Source of the DNA: G025836975 sp049646585
Lineage (GTDB): Bacteria; Pseudomonadota; Gammaproteobacteria; Burkholderiales; Burkholderiaceae_B
Assembly (NCBI GenBank): GCA_049646585.1
Contig: JBARWC010000198.1
Span: 1 to 64,000, forward strand
Length of the DNA stretch: 64,000 nt
Direction: 5' to 3'
Positions 36,274 to 44,491 of the stretch are shown piece by piece. Each line of letters starts with the position of its first letter. Positions within the stretch are counted from its first letter, which is position 1. Below the pieces are notes generated by a model. That model was not told where the DNA came from. It made no database searches and worked only from the letters and a program-made list of their open reading frames with translations. Made by a program: the position numbers and the translations under genes.

Positions 36274-36511
36274 TGTCGACCTCGACGGCTGTGTCCTTGT
36301 TTGCCAGGCGCTGGCGGACGATATCCACGATATCTTGATCGGCCAGTGCCTCGACCAAAGCTTCGAACAGCTTGGGGGTCACCATGTAGAAAGCCGGACG
36401 GTTGTGGTTCAGCACCGCTACCGGCTTTTCGCCGGCATGACGCAGCACATATGCTGGATTTTTTTTGAACTCGGACATGCTGACCGAATAATCGGCATAA
36501 ATTGCTTCCAT
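36260..36511 (-). CDS. Phd/YefM family antitoxin
   Basis: An 83-aa antitoxin. The N-terminal DNA-binding part has SVSMSEFKKNPAYVLRHAGEKPVAVLNHNRPAFYMV, described here by region (residues 9-44). The acidic C-terminal tail (DTAVEVDIDEI) would wrap the toxin. A strong AAGGAGG precedes ATG 36511. The promoter upstream carries repeated AGCTA half-sites, fitting autoregulation. Confidence 0.87.
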   Translation of the reverse strand: MEAIYADYSVSMSEFKKNPAYVLRHAGEKPVAVLNHNRPAFYMVTPKLFEALVEALADQDIVDIVRQRLANKDTAVEVDIDEI

Positions 36512-36527
36512 TTCAGCCTCCTTAATC

Positions 36528-36563
36528 AGCTACAAATATAGCTCTATTTATGTAGCTTATCAA
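36528..36563 (-). promoter_or_regulatory. Promoter and operator of the toxin-antitoxin operon
   Basis: On the minus strand TTGATA (36558-36563), a 17-bp spacer and TATATT (36535-36540) form a near-consensus promoter. Inverted copies AGCTACA (36528-36534) and TGTAGCT (36551-36557), with a third TATAGCT (36537-36543), overlap it and are likely antitoxin-binding half-sites. Confidence 0.68.
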
Positions 36564-36643
36564 AATAGAAGCTTGTACCCTTGTGCATCCCCCACCTCAG
36601 CAGTATCACGATCCGATATCGTGGTCTGGTCTCTTTTTCCAAA

Positions 36644-36665
36644 AATATGCATTACTTTGCATATT
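36644..36665. promoter_or_regulatory. Palindrome upstream of the XRE regulator gene
   Basis: Perfect 8-bp arms AATATGCA and TGCATATT around a 6-bp spacer, 92 bp before the XRE gene. A further inverted repeat CACGAT-N5-ATCGTG lies at 36607-36623. The XRE protein itself is the likely binder. Confidence 0.45.
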
Positions 36666-36757
36666 CATTTAAAACCATATAACATCCAACACATAATGCA
36701 CGCATCGGAATGATGCGGGCACGCAACCGCCCAGTCTAACCAAGCAAAGGACTGACC

Positions 36758-37141
36758 ATGCCCAAGAAGCCCAACAAGGCAAAAACGGCAAGCACTGGCA
36801 ACCACCCCAAACAAGGCAGCGCGAACGGAAACGCTCCCTGCGAGATCGGCAAAGTGGGCACGCTGAAGGATTTGCGCAAGGCCACGATGCATACGCAAGA
36901 AGATCTGGCGCATGCCCTGGGTGTGGGCCAAGGGACGGTTTCCCGCATTGAAAAGCAGGACGACATGCTGGTTTCCACTTTGCAGCACTACATAGAAAGC
37001 CTCGGAGGCACTTTGCAGATCATGGCCACATTCCCGAACCGCCCGCCCCTGCTCATCGAGCGGCTGGGCAAGAAAGACGGCGCAACGCACAACGACATCA
37101 ACCTAGAACCCTCGGGCTCCAGCAGCCTGCCGGACACCTGA
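36758..37141 (+). CDS. XRE family helix-turn-helix regulator
   Basis: A 127-aa DNA-binding protein. A low-complexity basic N terminus (about 30 residues) is followed by an XRE domain with TQEDLAHALGVGQGTVSRIE (residues about 46-65), then DDMLVSTLQHYIESLGGTLQIMATF, a tail common in solo antitoxin-like regulators. No toxin gene adjoins it on this strand. It ends 9 bp before nspC and may control it. Confidence 0.82.
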   Translation: MPKKPNKAKTASTGNHPKQGSANGNAPCEIGKVGTLKDLRKATMHTQEDLAHALGVGQGTVSRIEKQDDMLVSTLQHYIESLGGTLQIMATFPNRPPLLIERLGKKDGATHNDINLEPSGSSSLPDT

Positions 37142-37150
37142 CGACCCACC

Positions 37151-38254
37151 ATGCAAAACCTGGCCACCCCCTATTACCTTATCGACAAATCCGCCCTGCG
37201 GCGCAATCTCGAAACCATAGACCATATACGCAAGCATTCGGGCGCCAAGGTATTGCTGGCCCTCAAGTGCTTTGCCACCTGGTCGGTGTTCGACCTGATG
37301 CGCCGGCACATGGACGGCACCACATCCTCGTCACTGTACGAAGTCAAGCTGGGCCACCAGAAATTCGGCGGCGAAACCCATGCCTACAGCGTGGCCTACG
37401 CCGACCACGAAATCGAAGAAGTCGTGGCGCACTGCGACAAGATCATTTTCAACTCGATCAGCCAGCTGCGGCGCTACGCATCGTTCGCGCAAGGCAAGCC
37501 CGTAGGGCTCAGGCTCAACCCCGGCATCAGCTGCGCGGGTTTCGACCTGGCCGACCCCGCACGCAGCCACAGCCGCCTGGGCGAAGGCGATCCGGAACGC
37601 ATTGCATCGGTGCTGGACGGCCTGGACGGCGTCATGATTCACAACAACTGCGAAAACAGCGATTTCGCGCGCTTCGACGAATTGCTCACGCAAGCCGAAC
37701 AGCGCTACGGCGCGATATTCAAGCGGCTGAAATGGGTCAGCCTGGGCGGCGGCATCAGCTTCACCGCGCCCGGCTACCCCGTGGACGCATTCTGCGAACG
37801 CCTGCGCCGCTTCGCGCGGGACCACCAGGTGCAGGTCTACCTGGAACCGGGCGAAGCCGCCGTGCGCGCAAGCACCACGCTGGAAGTCAGCGTGCTGGAC
37901 CTGGGCTTCAACGGCAAGCACCTGGCCGTGGTCGACAGCTCGACCGAAGCCCATATGCTGGACCTGCTCATCTACCGCGAGACGGCGCCCATGGGCGCCG
38001 AAACCGGCGAGCACCACTACATGGTCTGCGGCAAGACCTGCCTGGCGGGCGACATCTTCGGCGAGGCCCGTTTCGCCGAGCCGCTGCGTGTGGGCGACCG
38101 CATTTCCATCCGCGAGGCGGCCGCCTACACCATGGTCAAGAAGAACTGGTTCAACGGCATCCACATGCCGTCCATCGCCATCAAAGAAGACGATGGCTCC
38201 GTGCGCGCGGTGCGCGAGTTTTCCTACGACGACTACGTCAACAGCCTGTCCTGA
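37151..38254 (+). CDS. nspC: Carboxynorspermidine/carboxyspermidine decarboxylase
   Basis: A 367-aa PLP enzyme of the alanine-racemase-fold group that decarboxylates carboxyspermidine or carboxynorspermidine to the polyamine. Lys39 in LLALKCFATW is the expected PLP lysine, and the C-terminal CGKTCLAGDIFGEARF segment supplies the second half of the active site. Length is normal. Together with the next gene it makes spermidine without S-adenosylmethionine decarboxylase. Confidence 0.92.
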   Translation: MQNLATPYYLIDKSALRRNLETIDHIRKHSGAKVLLALKCFATWSVFDLMRRHMDGTTSSSLYEVKLGHQKFGGETHAYSVAYADHEIEEVVAHCDKIIFNSISQLRRYASFAQGKPVGLRLNPGISCAGFDLADPARSHSRLGEGDPERIASVLDGLDGVMIHNNCENSDFARFDELLTQAEQRYGAIFKRLKWVSLGGGISFTAPGYPVDAFCERLRRFARDHQVQVYLEPGEAAVRASTTLEVSVLDLGFNGKHLAVVDSSTEAHMLDLLIYRETAPMGAETGEHHYMVCGKTCLAGDIFGEARFAEPLRVGDRISIREAAAYTMVKKNWFNGIHMPSIAIKEDDGSVRAVREFSYDDYVNSLS

Positions 38255-38294
38255 CGGCACGGCTCTTGTTTTCACGACTTGGGGGGGTAATCCA

Positions 38295-39575
38295 ATGAAA
38301 CGCAATGTCCTTATCATCGGCGCCGGCGGTGTGGCTCACGTAGCGGCGCACAAATGCGCCCAGAACAACATCTTGCTGGGCGACATCCACATCGCCTCGC
38401 GCACGCTGGAAAAATGCCAGGCCATCATTGCTTCCATCAAGCGCAAGGACAGCCAGTGCGGCCCCGGCCGCCTGCAAGCGCACCGGCTGGACGCCATGGA
38501 CATCGAAGCCACCAAGGCATTGATCCGTTCCACCGGCAGCCAGATCGTCATCAACGTCGGCTCGCCCTTCCTGAACATGTCGGTCCTGGCCGCCTGCGTG
38601 GAAACCGGCGCCGCCTACCTGGACACCGCCATCCACGAAGACCCGGCCAAGGTATGCGAAGCGCCTCCCTGGTACGGCAACTATGAATGGAAGCGCAGCG
38701 CAGCCTGCCGGCGGGCCGGTGTCACGGCGATACTGGGCGCGGGCTTCGACCCCGGCGTGGTGAACGCCTACGGACGCTACGCCCTGGATACCTATTTCGA
38801 CACGGTCGACTCCATAGACATCATCGACATCAACGCCGGCAGCCACGGCCGCTACTTCGCCACCAACTTCGATCCCGAGACAAACTTTCGCGAATTCACC
38901 TCGACGGTATGGTCCTGGGAGCAAGGCCGATGGAAGGCCAACGCCATGTTCGAGCGGCGCCAGGAATGGGACATGCCGGTGGTGGGCAAAAGCACCACCT
39001 ACCTGACCGGCCACGACGAACTGCACTCCATGTCCAAGCACCTGGACGTGCCCAACATCCGCTTCTGGATGGGCTTCGGCGACCATTACATCAATGTCTT
39101 CACGGTGCTGAAAAACCTGGGCCTGCTGTCCGAACAGCCCGTGCTGACCGCCGAAGGCCAGGAAGTCGTGCCGCTTAAAGTGGTCAAGGCCGTGTTGCCC
39201 GATCCCGCCTCGCTGGCCCCGGACTACACGGGCAAGACCTGCATCGGCGATCTGGTCAAAGGCAGGAAGAACGGCAAGCCGCGCGAAGTCCTCATCTACA
39301 ACCTCTGCGATCACAAGGAAAGCTACCGGGAAGTCGGCAGCCAGGCCATTTCCTACACCGCAGGGGTGCCCGTCGTTGCGGCCGCCATGCTGATCGCGGA
39401 CGGTGCCTGGGATGTCGGGCGCATGGCCAACGTGGAAGAACTCGACCCAAGGCCTTTCATCGAACTGATGAACCGCATGGGGCTGGTTACCCGCGTGCGC
39501 GAAGGCCGGAGCGACCGCATCCTGAACCCCGTGGGCGAGCCCGCCGGCGCGGAAGCCCCTTACTTATTTCTTTAA
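38295..39575 (+). CDS. Carboxy(nor)spermidine dehydrogenase, saccharopine dehydrogenase family
   Basis: A 426-aa NADPH-dependent enzyme that condenses aspartate semialdehyde with putrescine or diaminopropane. It begins with a Rossmann motif (VLIIGAGGVAHVAAHKCA) and has the saccharopine-dehydrogenase-type C-terminal half. I chose ATG 38295, 40 bp after nspC, because it opens the Rossmann strand; the frame continues upstream into nspC without similarity. Its 3' end contains the possible metN promoter. Confidence 0.88.
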   Translation: MKRNVLIIGAGGVAHVAAHKCAQNNILLGDIHIASRTLEKCQAIIASIKRKDSQCGPGRLQAHRLDAMDIEATKALIRSTGSQIVINVGSPFLNMSVLAACVETGAAYLDTAIHEDPAKVCEAPPWYGNYEWKRSAACRRAGVTAILGAGFDPGVVNAYGRYALDTYFDTVDSIDIIDINAGSHGRYFATNFDPETNFREFTSTVWSWEQGRWKANAMFERRQEWDMPVVGKSTTYLTGHDELHSMSKHLDVPNIRFWMGFGDHYINVFTVLKNLGLLSEQPVLTAEGQEVVPLKVVKAVLPDPASLAPDYTGKTCIGDLVKGRKNGKPREVLIYNLCDHKESYREVGSQAISYTAGVPVVAAAMLIADGAWDVGRMANVEELDPRPFIELMNRMGLVTRVREGRSDRILNPVGEPAGAEAPYLFL

Positions 39576-39587
39576 GTAATATAAAAT
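39560..39587 (+). promoter_or_regulatory. Candidate promoter of the metNIQ leader
   Basis: TTACTT (39560-39565), 16-bp spacer and TAAAAT (39582-39587), across the stop codon of the preceding gene. It would give a leader of about 110 nt before metN. Confidence 0.35.
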
Positions 39588-39606
39588 AGCCTAAAAATTA
39601 CTTCAC

Positions 39607-39654
39607 CCGTATGTGGCGAGCGCTTAAAATCGCTTGAAACCTCCAAATCTACGG
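39607..39654 (+). ncRNA. Structured leader of metN, possible attenuator sensor
   Basis: CCGTA (39607-39611) can pair with TACGG (39650-39654), enclosing TGG/CCA and a 6-bp hairpin CGAGCG/CGCTTG (39617-39622 with 39631-39636). The 3' strand of the outer helix touches the terminator stem, which begins at 39654. It does not match a riboswitch class I know. The fold was drawn by hand. Confidence 0.35.
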
Positions 39655-39694
39655 CAGCAGATCGGTTGTTCGACTTCCGATCTGCTGCTTTTTT
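39654..39694 (+). terminator. Intrinsic terminator 10 nt upstream of metN
   Basis: A 12-bp perfect stem GCAGCAGATCGG (39654-39665) with its complement (39677-39688), 11-nt loop and six T. It leaves only 10 nt before the metN start, so metN transcripts must read through it. Confidence 0.9.
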
Positions 39695-39704
39695 CGTTCA
39701 CTTC

Positions 39705-40763
39705 ATGATAGAGATACACGCAGTCTCCCAGCGTTTCGACGGCCCGTCCGGCCCTGTCGATGCGATACGCAACGTCAGTATTTCAGTACAGAAAGGCGAG
39801 GTCTTCGGCATCATCGGGCGCAGCGGCGCCGGCAAAAGCACGCTGGTGCGCACGCTTAACCTGCTGAACCGCCCGACCAGCGGCCGCGTCGTCCTGGACG
39901 GCCAGGACATGACCTCGCTGAACCCGGCCAGCCTGCGCGAAGCGCGCCGCCATATCGGCATGATCTTCCAGCACTTCAACCTGCTCTCGTCCAGGACGGT
40001 CTACGGCAACATCGCCCTGCCCCTGGAACTGGCGGGCGTCGGCAAGGCCGAGATAGACCGCAAGGTCCGGCAACTGCTGGAACTGGTCGACCTGACCGCG
40101 CTGGCCGACCGCTACCCGGCACAGATCAGCGGCGGGCAGAAGCAGCGCGTGGGCATCGCCCGCGCCCTAGCCAACGACCCCAAGGTCCTGCTTTCCGACG
40201 AGGCCACCTCGGTCCTGGATCCCGAAACCACAAAGTCCATTCTTGAACTCCTCAAGAAGATCAACCGGGAACTGGGCCTGACCATCGTCCTCATCACGCA
40301 CCAGATGGAAGTCATCAAGCTCATCTGCGACCGCATGGCCGTGATGGAAGCCGGCGAAGTCATCGAGCACGGAGCGGTGATCGATGTATTTCGGGCCCCC
40401 CAACACCCTGTGACGCGCGCCATGATAGGCGACGTGATTTCGCAGGAGCTGCCCAAAGGCGTGCTGCAACGGGTGCGCGCAAGGCTTGCGCAAGCGCGCG
40501 AAGGCGAAGGCCGCGACCACCTTCTGCGCCTGGCCTTTACCGGCACGGGCGTCGAAGAACCGTTGCTGTCCGAGGTCGTGCGCCGCTTCGGGCTGGACTT
40601 CAACATACTGCACGGCCAGATCGACGAGATCCAGGAGCAGGCCTTCGGTTCGCTGGCCATACTGGCCAGGGGCGATGAAGAAAAAATAGAACAGGCGAAA
40701 GCCTATATGCGTTCGCGCGGTGTCACGGTAGAGGAAATGGATCATGTCATCGCAGTTGATTGA
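39705..40763 (+). CDS. metN: Methionine-type ABC transporter ATP-binding protein
   Basis: A 352-aa ATPase of the D/L-methionine importer. Walker A GRSGAGKST, signature ISGGQKQRVGIA and Walker B VLLSDEATS are clear, and the C-terminal NIL regulatory domain (about residues 275-350) is present. The start is ATG 39705; an upstream TTG in the same frame lies in the terminator loop and is rejected. No convincing Shine-Dalgarno precedes the start. It overlaps metI by 20 bp. Confidence 0.92.
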   Translation: MIEIHAVSQRFDGPSGPVDAIRNVSISVQKGEVFGIIGRSGAGKSTLVRTLNLLNRPTSGRVVLDGQDMTSLNPASLREARRHIGMIFQHFNLLSSRTVYGNIALPLELAGVGKAEIDRKVRQLLELVDLTALADRYPAQISGGQKQRVGIARALANDPKVLLSDEATSVLDPETTKSILELLKKINRELGLTIVLITHQMEVIKLICDRMAVMEAGEVIEHGAVIDVFRAPQHPVTRAMIGDVISQELPKGVLQRVRARLAQAREGEGRDHLLRLAFTGTGVEEPLLSEVVRRFGLDFNILHGQIDEIQEQAFGSLAILARGDEEKIEQAKAYMRSRGVTVEEMDHVIAVD

Positions 40764-41397
40764 CCTGTTTATCAAGTCGTTCGTCGAAACCCTGGTGATG
40801 GTGGGCATCTCGGGCCTGGTCGGCGCGCTGGCGGGCGTCCCCATGGGCATCTTGCTGCACCTGACCGACCGCAAGGGAGTGCTGCCGGTGCTGAGTCTGA
40901 ATCGCGGCCTCGGCCTGGTGGTCAATGCCGTGCGTTCCACGCCCTTCATCATCCTGCTGGTGGCCATCATTCCGTTCACGCGGCTCATCGTCGGCACATC
41001 CATAGGCACGGCGGCGGCCATCGTCCCGATGACGATAGCGGCGGCTCCCTTCGTGGCGCGGCTGGTCGAGACCGCCCTGCGCGAAGTCGACCGCGGGCTG
41101 GTCGAAGCGGCGCAGGCCATGGGCGCGACCACCTGGCAAATCGTCTACAAGGTTCTGGTGCCGGAAGCCTTTCCGGGCATCGTGGCGGGCCTGACCATCA
41201 CACTGGTCAGCCTGGTCGGCTACTCGGCCATGGCCGGAGCCGTGGGTGGCGGCGGCCTGGGCGACCTGGGCATACGCTACGGCTACCAGCGCTTCCTGCC
41301 CGAAGTCATGGCGCTGGTCGTCCTGATCCTGATTGTTTTCGTTCAACTGATGCAAACCCTGGGCGATGCCCTGGTGCGTCGTTTAAGTCACCGCTAG
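40744..41397 (+). CDS. metI: Methionine-type ABC transporter permease
   Basis: A 217-aa inner-membrane permease with about five helices and the EAA loop EAAQAMGATTWQIVYKVLVP that docks on MetN. Overlaps metN and is followed by metQ after 49 bp. The substrate is probably methionine or a related sulfur compound. Confidence 0.92.
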   Translation: MSSQLIDLFIKSFVETLVMVGISGLVGALAGVPMGILLHLTDRKGVLPVLSLNRGLGLVVNAVRSTPFIILLVAIIPFTRLIVGTSIGTAAAIVPMTIAAAPFVARLVETALREVDRGLVEAAQAMGATTWQIVYKVLVPEAFPGIVAGLTITLVSLVGYSAMAGAVGGGGLGDLGIRYGYQRFLPEVMALVVLILIVFVQLMQTLGDALVRRLSHR

Positions 41398-41446
41398 CCA
41401 CAAGCCGGCGGCACATGCCCATAGGCATTTTTTCAAAGGAAGAAAA

Positions 41447-42247
41447 ATGAAGCGTCGTCAACTACTGCAACTCGTCGCCGGCCTTGGCCTGGCAGCCGGC
41501 CTTGTCGGGTCGCCCGCCATGGCTCAGGACAAGACCTACAAGATCGGCGTCACCGCCGGCCCGCACGCCCAGATCATGGAGTTCGTCAAAGGCATCGCCG
41601 CCAAGGACGGGCTGAAGATCGAAGTCGTGGAGTTCAGCGATTACGTGCAGCCCAACGCGGCCCTAGCCGCCGGCGACCTGGATGCCAACAGCTATCAGCA
41701 CCTGCCCTACCTGGATGCGCAGATCAAGGATCGCGGCTACAAGCTGACCAGCGTCGGCTACACCATTACCTTCCCCATGGGCATCTACTCCAAGAAGGTC
41801 AAGAGCCTGGACGAACTGAAAAACGGCGCCCGCGTCGGTGTGCCGAACGACCCGACCAACGGCGGCCGCGCCCTGCTGGTGCTGCAATCGCAAGGCATCC
41901 TGAAGCTCAAGGCCGATGCGGGCCTGAAGGCGACTCCGCTGGACATCGTCGAGAACCCCAAGAAGCTGAACATCGTTGAACTGGATGCCGCCCAACTGCC
42001 CCGCTCGCTGTCCGACCTGGACGCCGCGGCGGTCAATGGCAACTATGCCGCCTCGGCCGGCCTGAACCCGGTAACCGACGCCATCGCCATCGAAGACGCC
42101 AAGGGCCCCTACGCCAACGTCATCGCGGTGCGCAGCGAAGACAAGGACCAGGCCTGGGTGGCCAAGCTGGTGAAGGCCTACCACTCGCCCGAAACCAAGA
42201 AGTTCGTCACCGACACCTTCAAGAACTCGGTGATCGCTTCCTGGTAA
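41447..42247 (+). CDS. metQ: MetQ/NlpA family substrate-binding protein
   Basis: A 266-aa periplasmic receptor. The signal peptide ends in AMA before QDKTYKIGVTAGPHAQI; there is no lipobox Cys, so it is soluble, unlike E. coli MetQ. The EFSDYVQPNAALAAGDLDAN segment and NDPTNGGRALLVLQ are typical. Divergence in ligand is possible, since a flavin monooxygenase gene follows convergently. Confidence 0.88.
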   Translation: MKRRQLLQLVAGLGLAAGLVGSPAMAQDKTYKIGVTAGPHAQIMEFVKGIAAKDGLKIEVVEFSDYVQPNAALAAGDLDANSYQHLPYLDAQIKDRGYKLTSVGYTITFPMGIYSKKVKSLDELKNGARVGVPNDPTNGGRALLVLQSQGILKLKADAGLKATPLDIVENPKKLNIVELDAAQLPRSLSDLDAAAVNGNYAASAGLNPVTDAIAIEDAKGPYANVIAVRSEDKDQAWVAKLVKAYHSPETKKFVTDTFKNSVIASW

Positions 42248-42255
42248 GCCAGGCA

Positions 42256-42290
42256 AGGCGCGCCAGCCCCATTCAGGGCGTGGCGCGCCT
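42256..42290. terminator. Strong hairpin between convergent metQ and monooxygenase genes
   Basis: Arms AGGCGCGCCA and TGGCGCGCCT plus an inner GCCC/GGGC. It has no T-run, so it is a transcript-end or stabilising hairpin and not a classical intrinsic terminator. Confidence 0.45.
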
Positions 42291-42301
42291 GAGCTCCATG
42301 A

Positions 42302-43633
42302 TCAGGCGGCGGCCGGACGCGCCAGGCCCAGGTGCCCGCGCAAGGTGCTGGCCTCGTAGTCCTTGCGGAACAGGCCGCGCCGCTGCAGGACGGGAACCAC
42401 CTGATCCACGAAATCCTCTATGCCGCCGGGCAATGACGGGGGCATCAGGTTGAATCCGTCGGCGCCTTCGTTCATCAGCCAGCGCTCCATTTCGTCGGCG
42501 ATCCGCTCGGGCGTACCCACCATGGTGCAATGCCCGCCGCCGGCGGCCAGCCTGCCCAGAAGCTGCCTTACCGTCGGCCTCTCGGTTTCGATAATGCGCA
42601 ATATCGTCGCGTAACGCCCCTTGGGGCCTGAAAACTCTTCCAGCGGCGGCAAGGCCGGCACGGGCGCATCCAATTCCCAGGCGGTGCAATCCCGACCCAC
42701 ATAGATGCCCAACTGCCTGAGCGCATCGCCGCTGGGCAGCAGCTCGTCCAGCTCGCGCTGCTTGGCGCGGGCTTCCTGCTCGGTCGAACCCACATAAGCC
42801 ACCAGGCCCGGCATGATGGGCACGAAGTCGCTGCGGCCCGCTTCCCGCACGCGCCGCTTCACGTCCCGATAGTATTCCTGGGCCGCCGGCAGGTCGTAGG
42901 CCACGGCGTAGATGGCCTCGGCGCGGCGCGCCGCCAGATCCCTGCCCTGGTCCGATGCGCCCGCCTGGAACAGCACGGGGTGGCCCTGCGGCGGACGCGG
43001 CACGGTAAGCGGCCCGTCCACCCGAAAATGCTCGCCCTTGTGATGTATGGGGTGGATGGCCTTGAGGTCGGCGTAAGCCCCTTTCCTGTCGAGCAGCAGC
43101 GCATCCTCGCCCCAGGAATCCCAAAGCTCCAGCGCCACCCGTATGAATTCTTCGGCCCTGGCATAGCGCCAATCGTGATCCGGCATGGCCTCGTAGCCAT
43201 GGTTGCGGGCCTCGACGTCGAACATGGACGTCACGACGTTCCAGCCCATTCGTCCTTTGGAGATATGATCCAGCGACGCGACCAGGCGCGCGGCATGGAA
43301 AGGCGTGAAGAAGGTGCTGGAAACCGTGCTGATCAAACCTATTTTTTCCGTCGCCCGGCTCATGGCCGACAACATGGTCAGCGGCTCCATGAACCAGCGT
43401 GGGCCGTCGGCGGCATTGTCCACCGACTGCCCGTCGGCAAAAAAGATGGCGTCCAGCTTGCCGCGCTCCGCCGTGCGGGCCAGCTCTTCGTAATAGGCGA
43501 TGTCGCCCAGTCGTTCGACGCTGGAGGCGGGATGCCGCCAGGCCGCCTTGTGATGGCCGCAGGCGAAGATGAAAAGATTCAGGTGCAGTTGACGCTTGCC
43601 CGCGTTGTCCGGGCGTGCTTGTTGCAAGTCCAT
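42302..43633 (-). CDS. LLM-class flavin-dependent monooxygenase (NtaA/SnaA/DszA type)
   Basis: A 443-aa FMNH2-dependent monooxygenase of the bacterial-luciferase fold. LHLNLFIFACGHHKAAWRHP at the N terminus, GRMGWNVVTS and HPVLFQAGASDQGRDLAAR are typical of the NtaA/SnaA/DszA branch, which oxidises C-N or C-S bonds. A very strong AGGAGG overlaps the stop of the SDR gene, 11 bp upstream. Both lie behind a minus-strand TPP riboswitch, so the substrate may be a thiamine- or thiazole/pyrimidine-related compound. No flavin reductase gene adjoins. Confidence 0.85.
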   Translation of the reverse strand: MDLQQARPDNAGKRQLHLNLFIFACGHHKAAWRHPASSVERLGDIAYYEELARTAERGKLDAIFFADGQSVDNAADGPRWFMEPLTMLSAMSRATEKIGLISTVSSTFFTPFHAARLVASLDHISKGRMGWNVVTSMFDVEARNHGYEAMPDHDWRYARAEEFIRVALELWDSWGEDALLLDRKGAYADLKAIHPIHHKGEHFRVDGPLTVPRPPQGHPVLFQAGASDQGRDLAARRAEAIYAVAYDLPAAQEYYRDVKRRVREAGRSDFVPIMPGLVAYVGSTEQEARAKQRELDELLPSGDALRQLGIYVGRDCTAWELDAPVPALPPLEEFSGPKGRYATILRIIETERPTVRQLLGRLAAGGGHCTMVGTPERIADEMERWLMNEGADGFNLMPPSLPGGIEDFVDQVVPVLQRRGLFRKDYEASTLRGHLGLARPAAA

Positions 43634-43644
43634 TGCCGCACCTC

Positions 43645-44427
43645 CTAGTTCTTGACCAGGCCGCCGTCGACCACCAGGTTCTGGCCCGTTACGGACCTGG
43701 ACCAGGGCGAGGCGAAGAACAAGGCGGCATCGGCGAATTCCTGCGGCGTCGTCACCCGGCGCAGCGGCGTGCTGGACGCAATCAGATCGAACACCGCCTC
43801 CGGCGTGGCGGATGAGGCGTCGGTGGTGCGCAGCAGGCCGCCCGAAACCATATTGACGGTAATTCCCAAGGGCCCCAGGTCCTGCGAAAGCGTGCGCGTC
43901 AGCGACAGCAAGGCGGCCTTGGCCGCCGTGTAGTCGTGGTAGGGAACCACCGGGTTCTGGAACAGGTTGGTGCCCACGTTGATGACGCGGCCGAAGCCGG
44001 CCTCGCGCATGCCGGGCAGGGCGGCCTGGGTGGTGTTCAAGGCGCCGCGCACGACGCCTTCGAACTGCTGGCTCATGTCGCCCCAGGCCAGCGTGTCGGC
44101 ATGCGGCCGGGCGTCGCCATTGAAGGAGAAAGCCGGCAAGGCATTGTTGACGACAGTGGTCACGGCCTGCCCGAAATGCGCGCGGGCCGTGGCCAGCATG
44201 GCTGCGACCGCCGCCGCATCAGCCACGTCGGTCTGCACGGCCAGCGCCCGATCGGGAGCCTGCGCGGCCAACGCCTGAGCCGCCTCGGCGCTGTTCAAAT
44301 AATTGACGACGACCCGCGCCCCTTCGCGCAGGAAGGATTGCACAAGATGGCTGCCCAGGCCGCGGCCGCCGCCGGTGACCAGGACGATTTGATTGGCTAT
44401 GGGAAGCGCTGTGCTGGGGGTGTTCAT
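43645..44427 (-). CDS. TPP-riboswitch-controlled SDR family oxidoreductase
   Basis: A 260-aa short-chain reductase with TGGGRGLG (residues 18-25), NNAL and YTAAK (Tyr166, Lys170). The catalytic Ser expected 13 residues before Tyr is Thr153 (NVGTN). It ends with GQNLVVDGGL, typical of FabG-like proteins. The first gene of the operon, it lies 64 nt after a TPP riboswitch. I recall a thiamine-regulated reductase named oarX from comparative genomics, but cannot verify identity. It may be the carbonyl partner of the downstream monooxygenase. Confidence 0.85.
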   Translation of the reverse strand: MNTPSTALPIANQIVLVTGGGRGLGSHLVQSFLREGARVVVNYLNSAEAAQALAAQAPDRALAVQTDVADAAAVAAMLATARAHFGQAVTTVVNNALPAFSFNGDARPHADTLAWGDMSQQFEGVVRGALNTTQAALPGMREAGFGRVINVGTNLFQNPVVPYHDYTAAKAALLSLTRTLSQDLGPLGITVNMVSGGLLRTTDASSATPEAVFDLIASSTPLRRVTTPQEFADAALFFASPWSRSVTGQNLVVDGGLVKN

Positions 44428-44491
44428 GGCATACCTTTATTCAAATCGGCAAAGGCATGGTCGCGCGGCGCGGCGCCGCTAGCACTGGGCT

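Noticed and set aside
39666..39704. Upstream TTG start for metN
   Set aside because: It lies in the loop of the intrinsic terminator and encodes no conserved sequence; ATG 39705 matches family starts.
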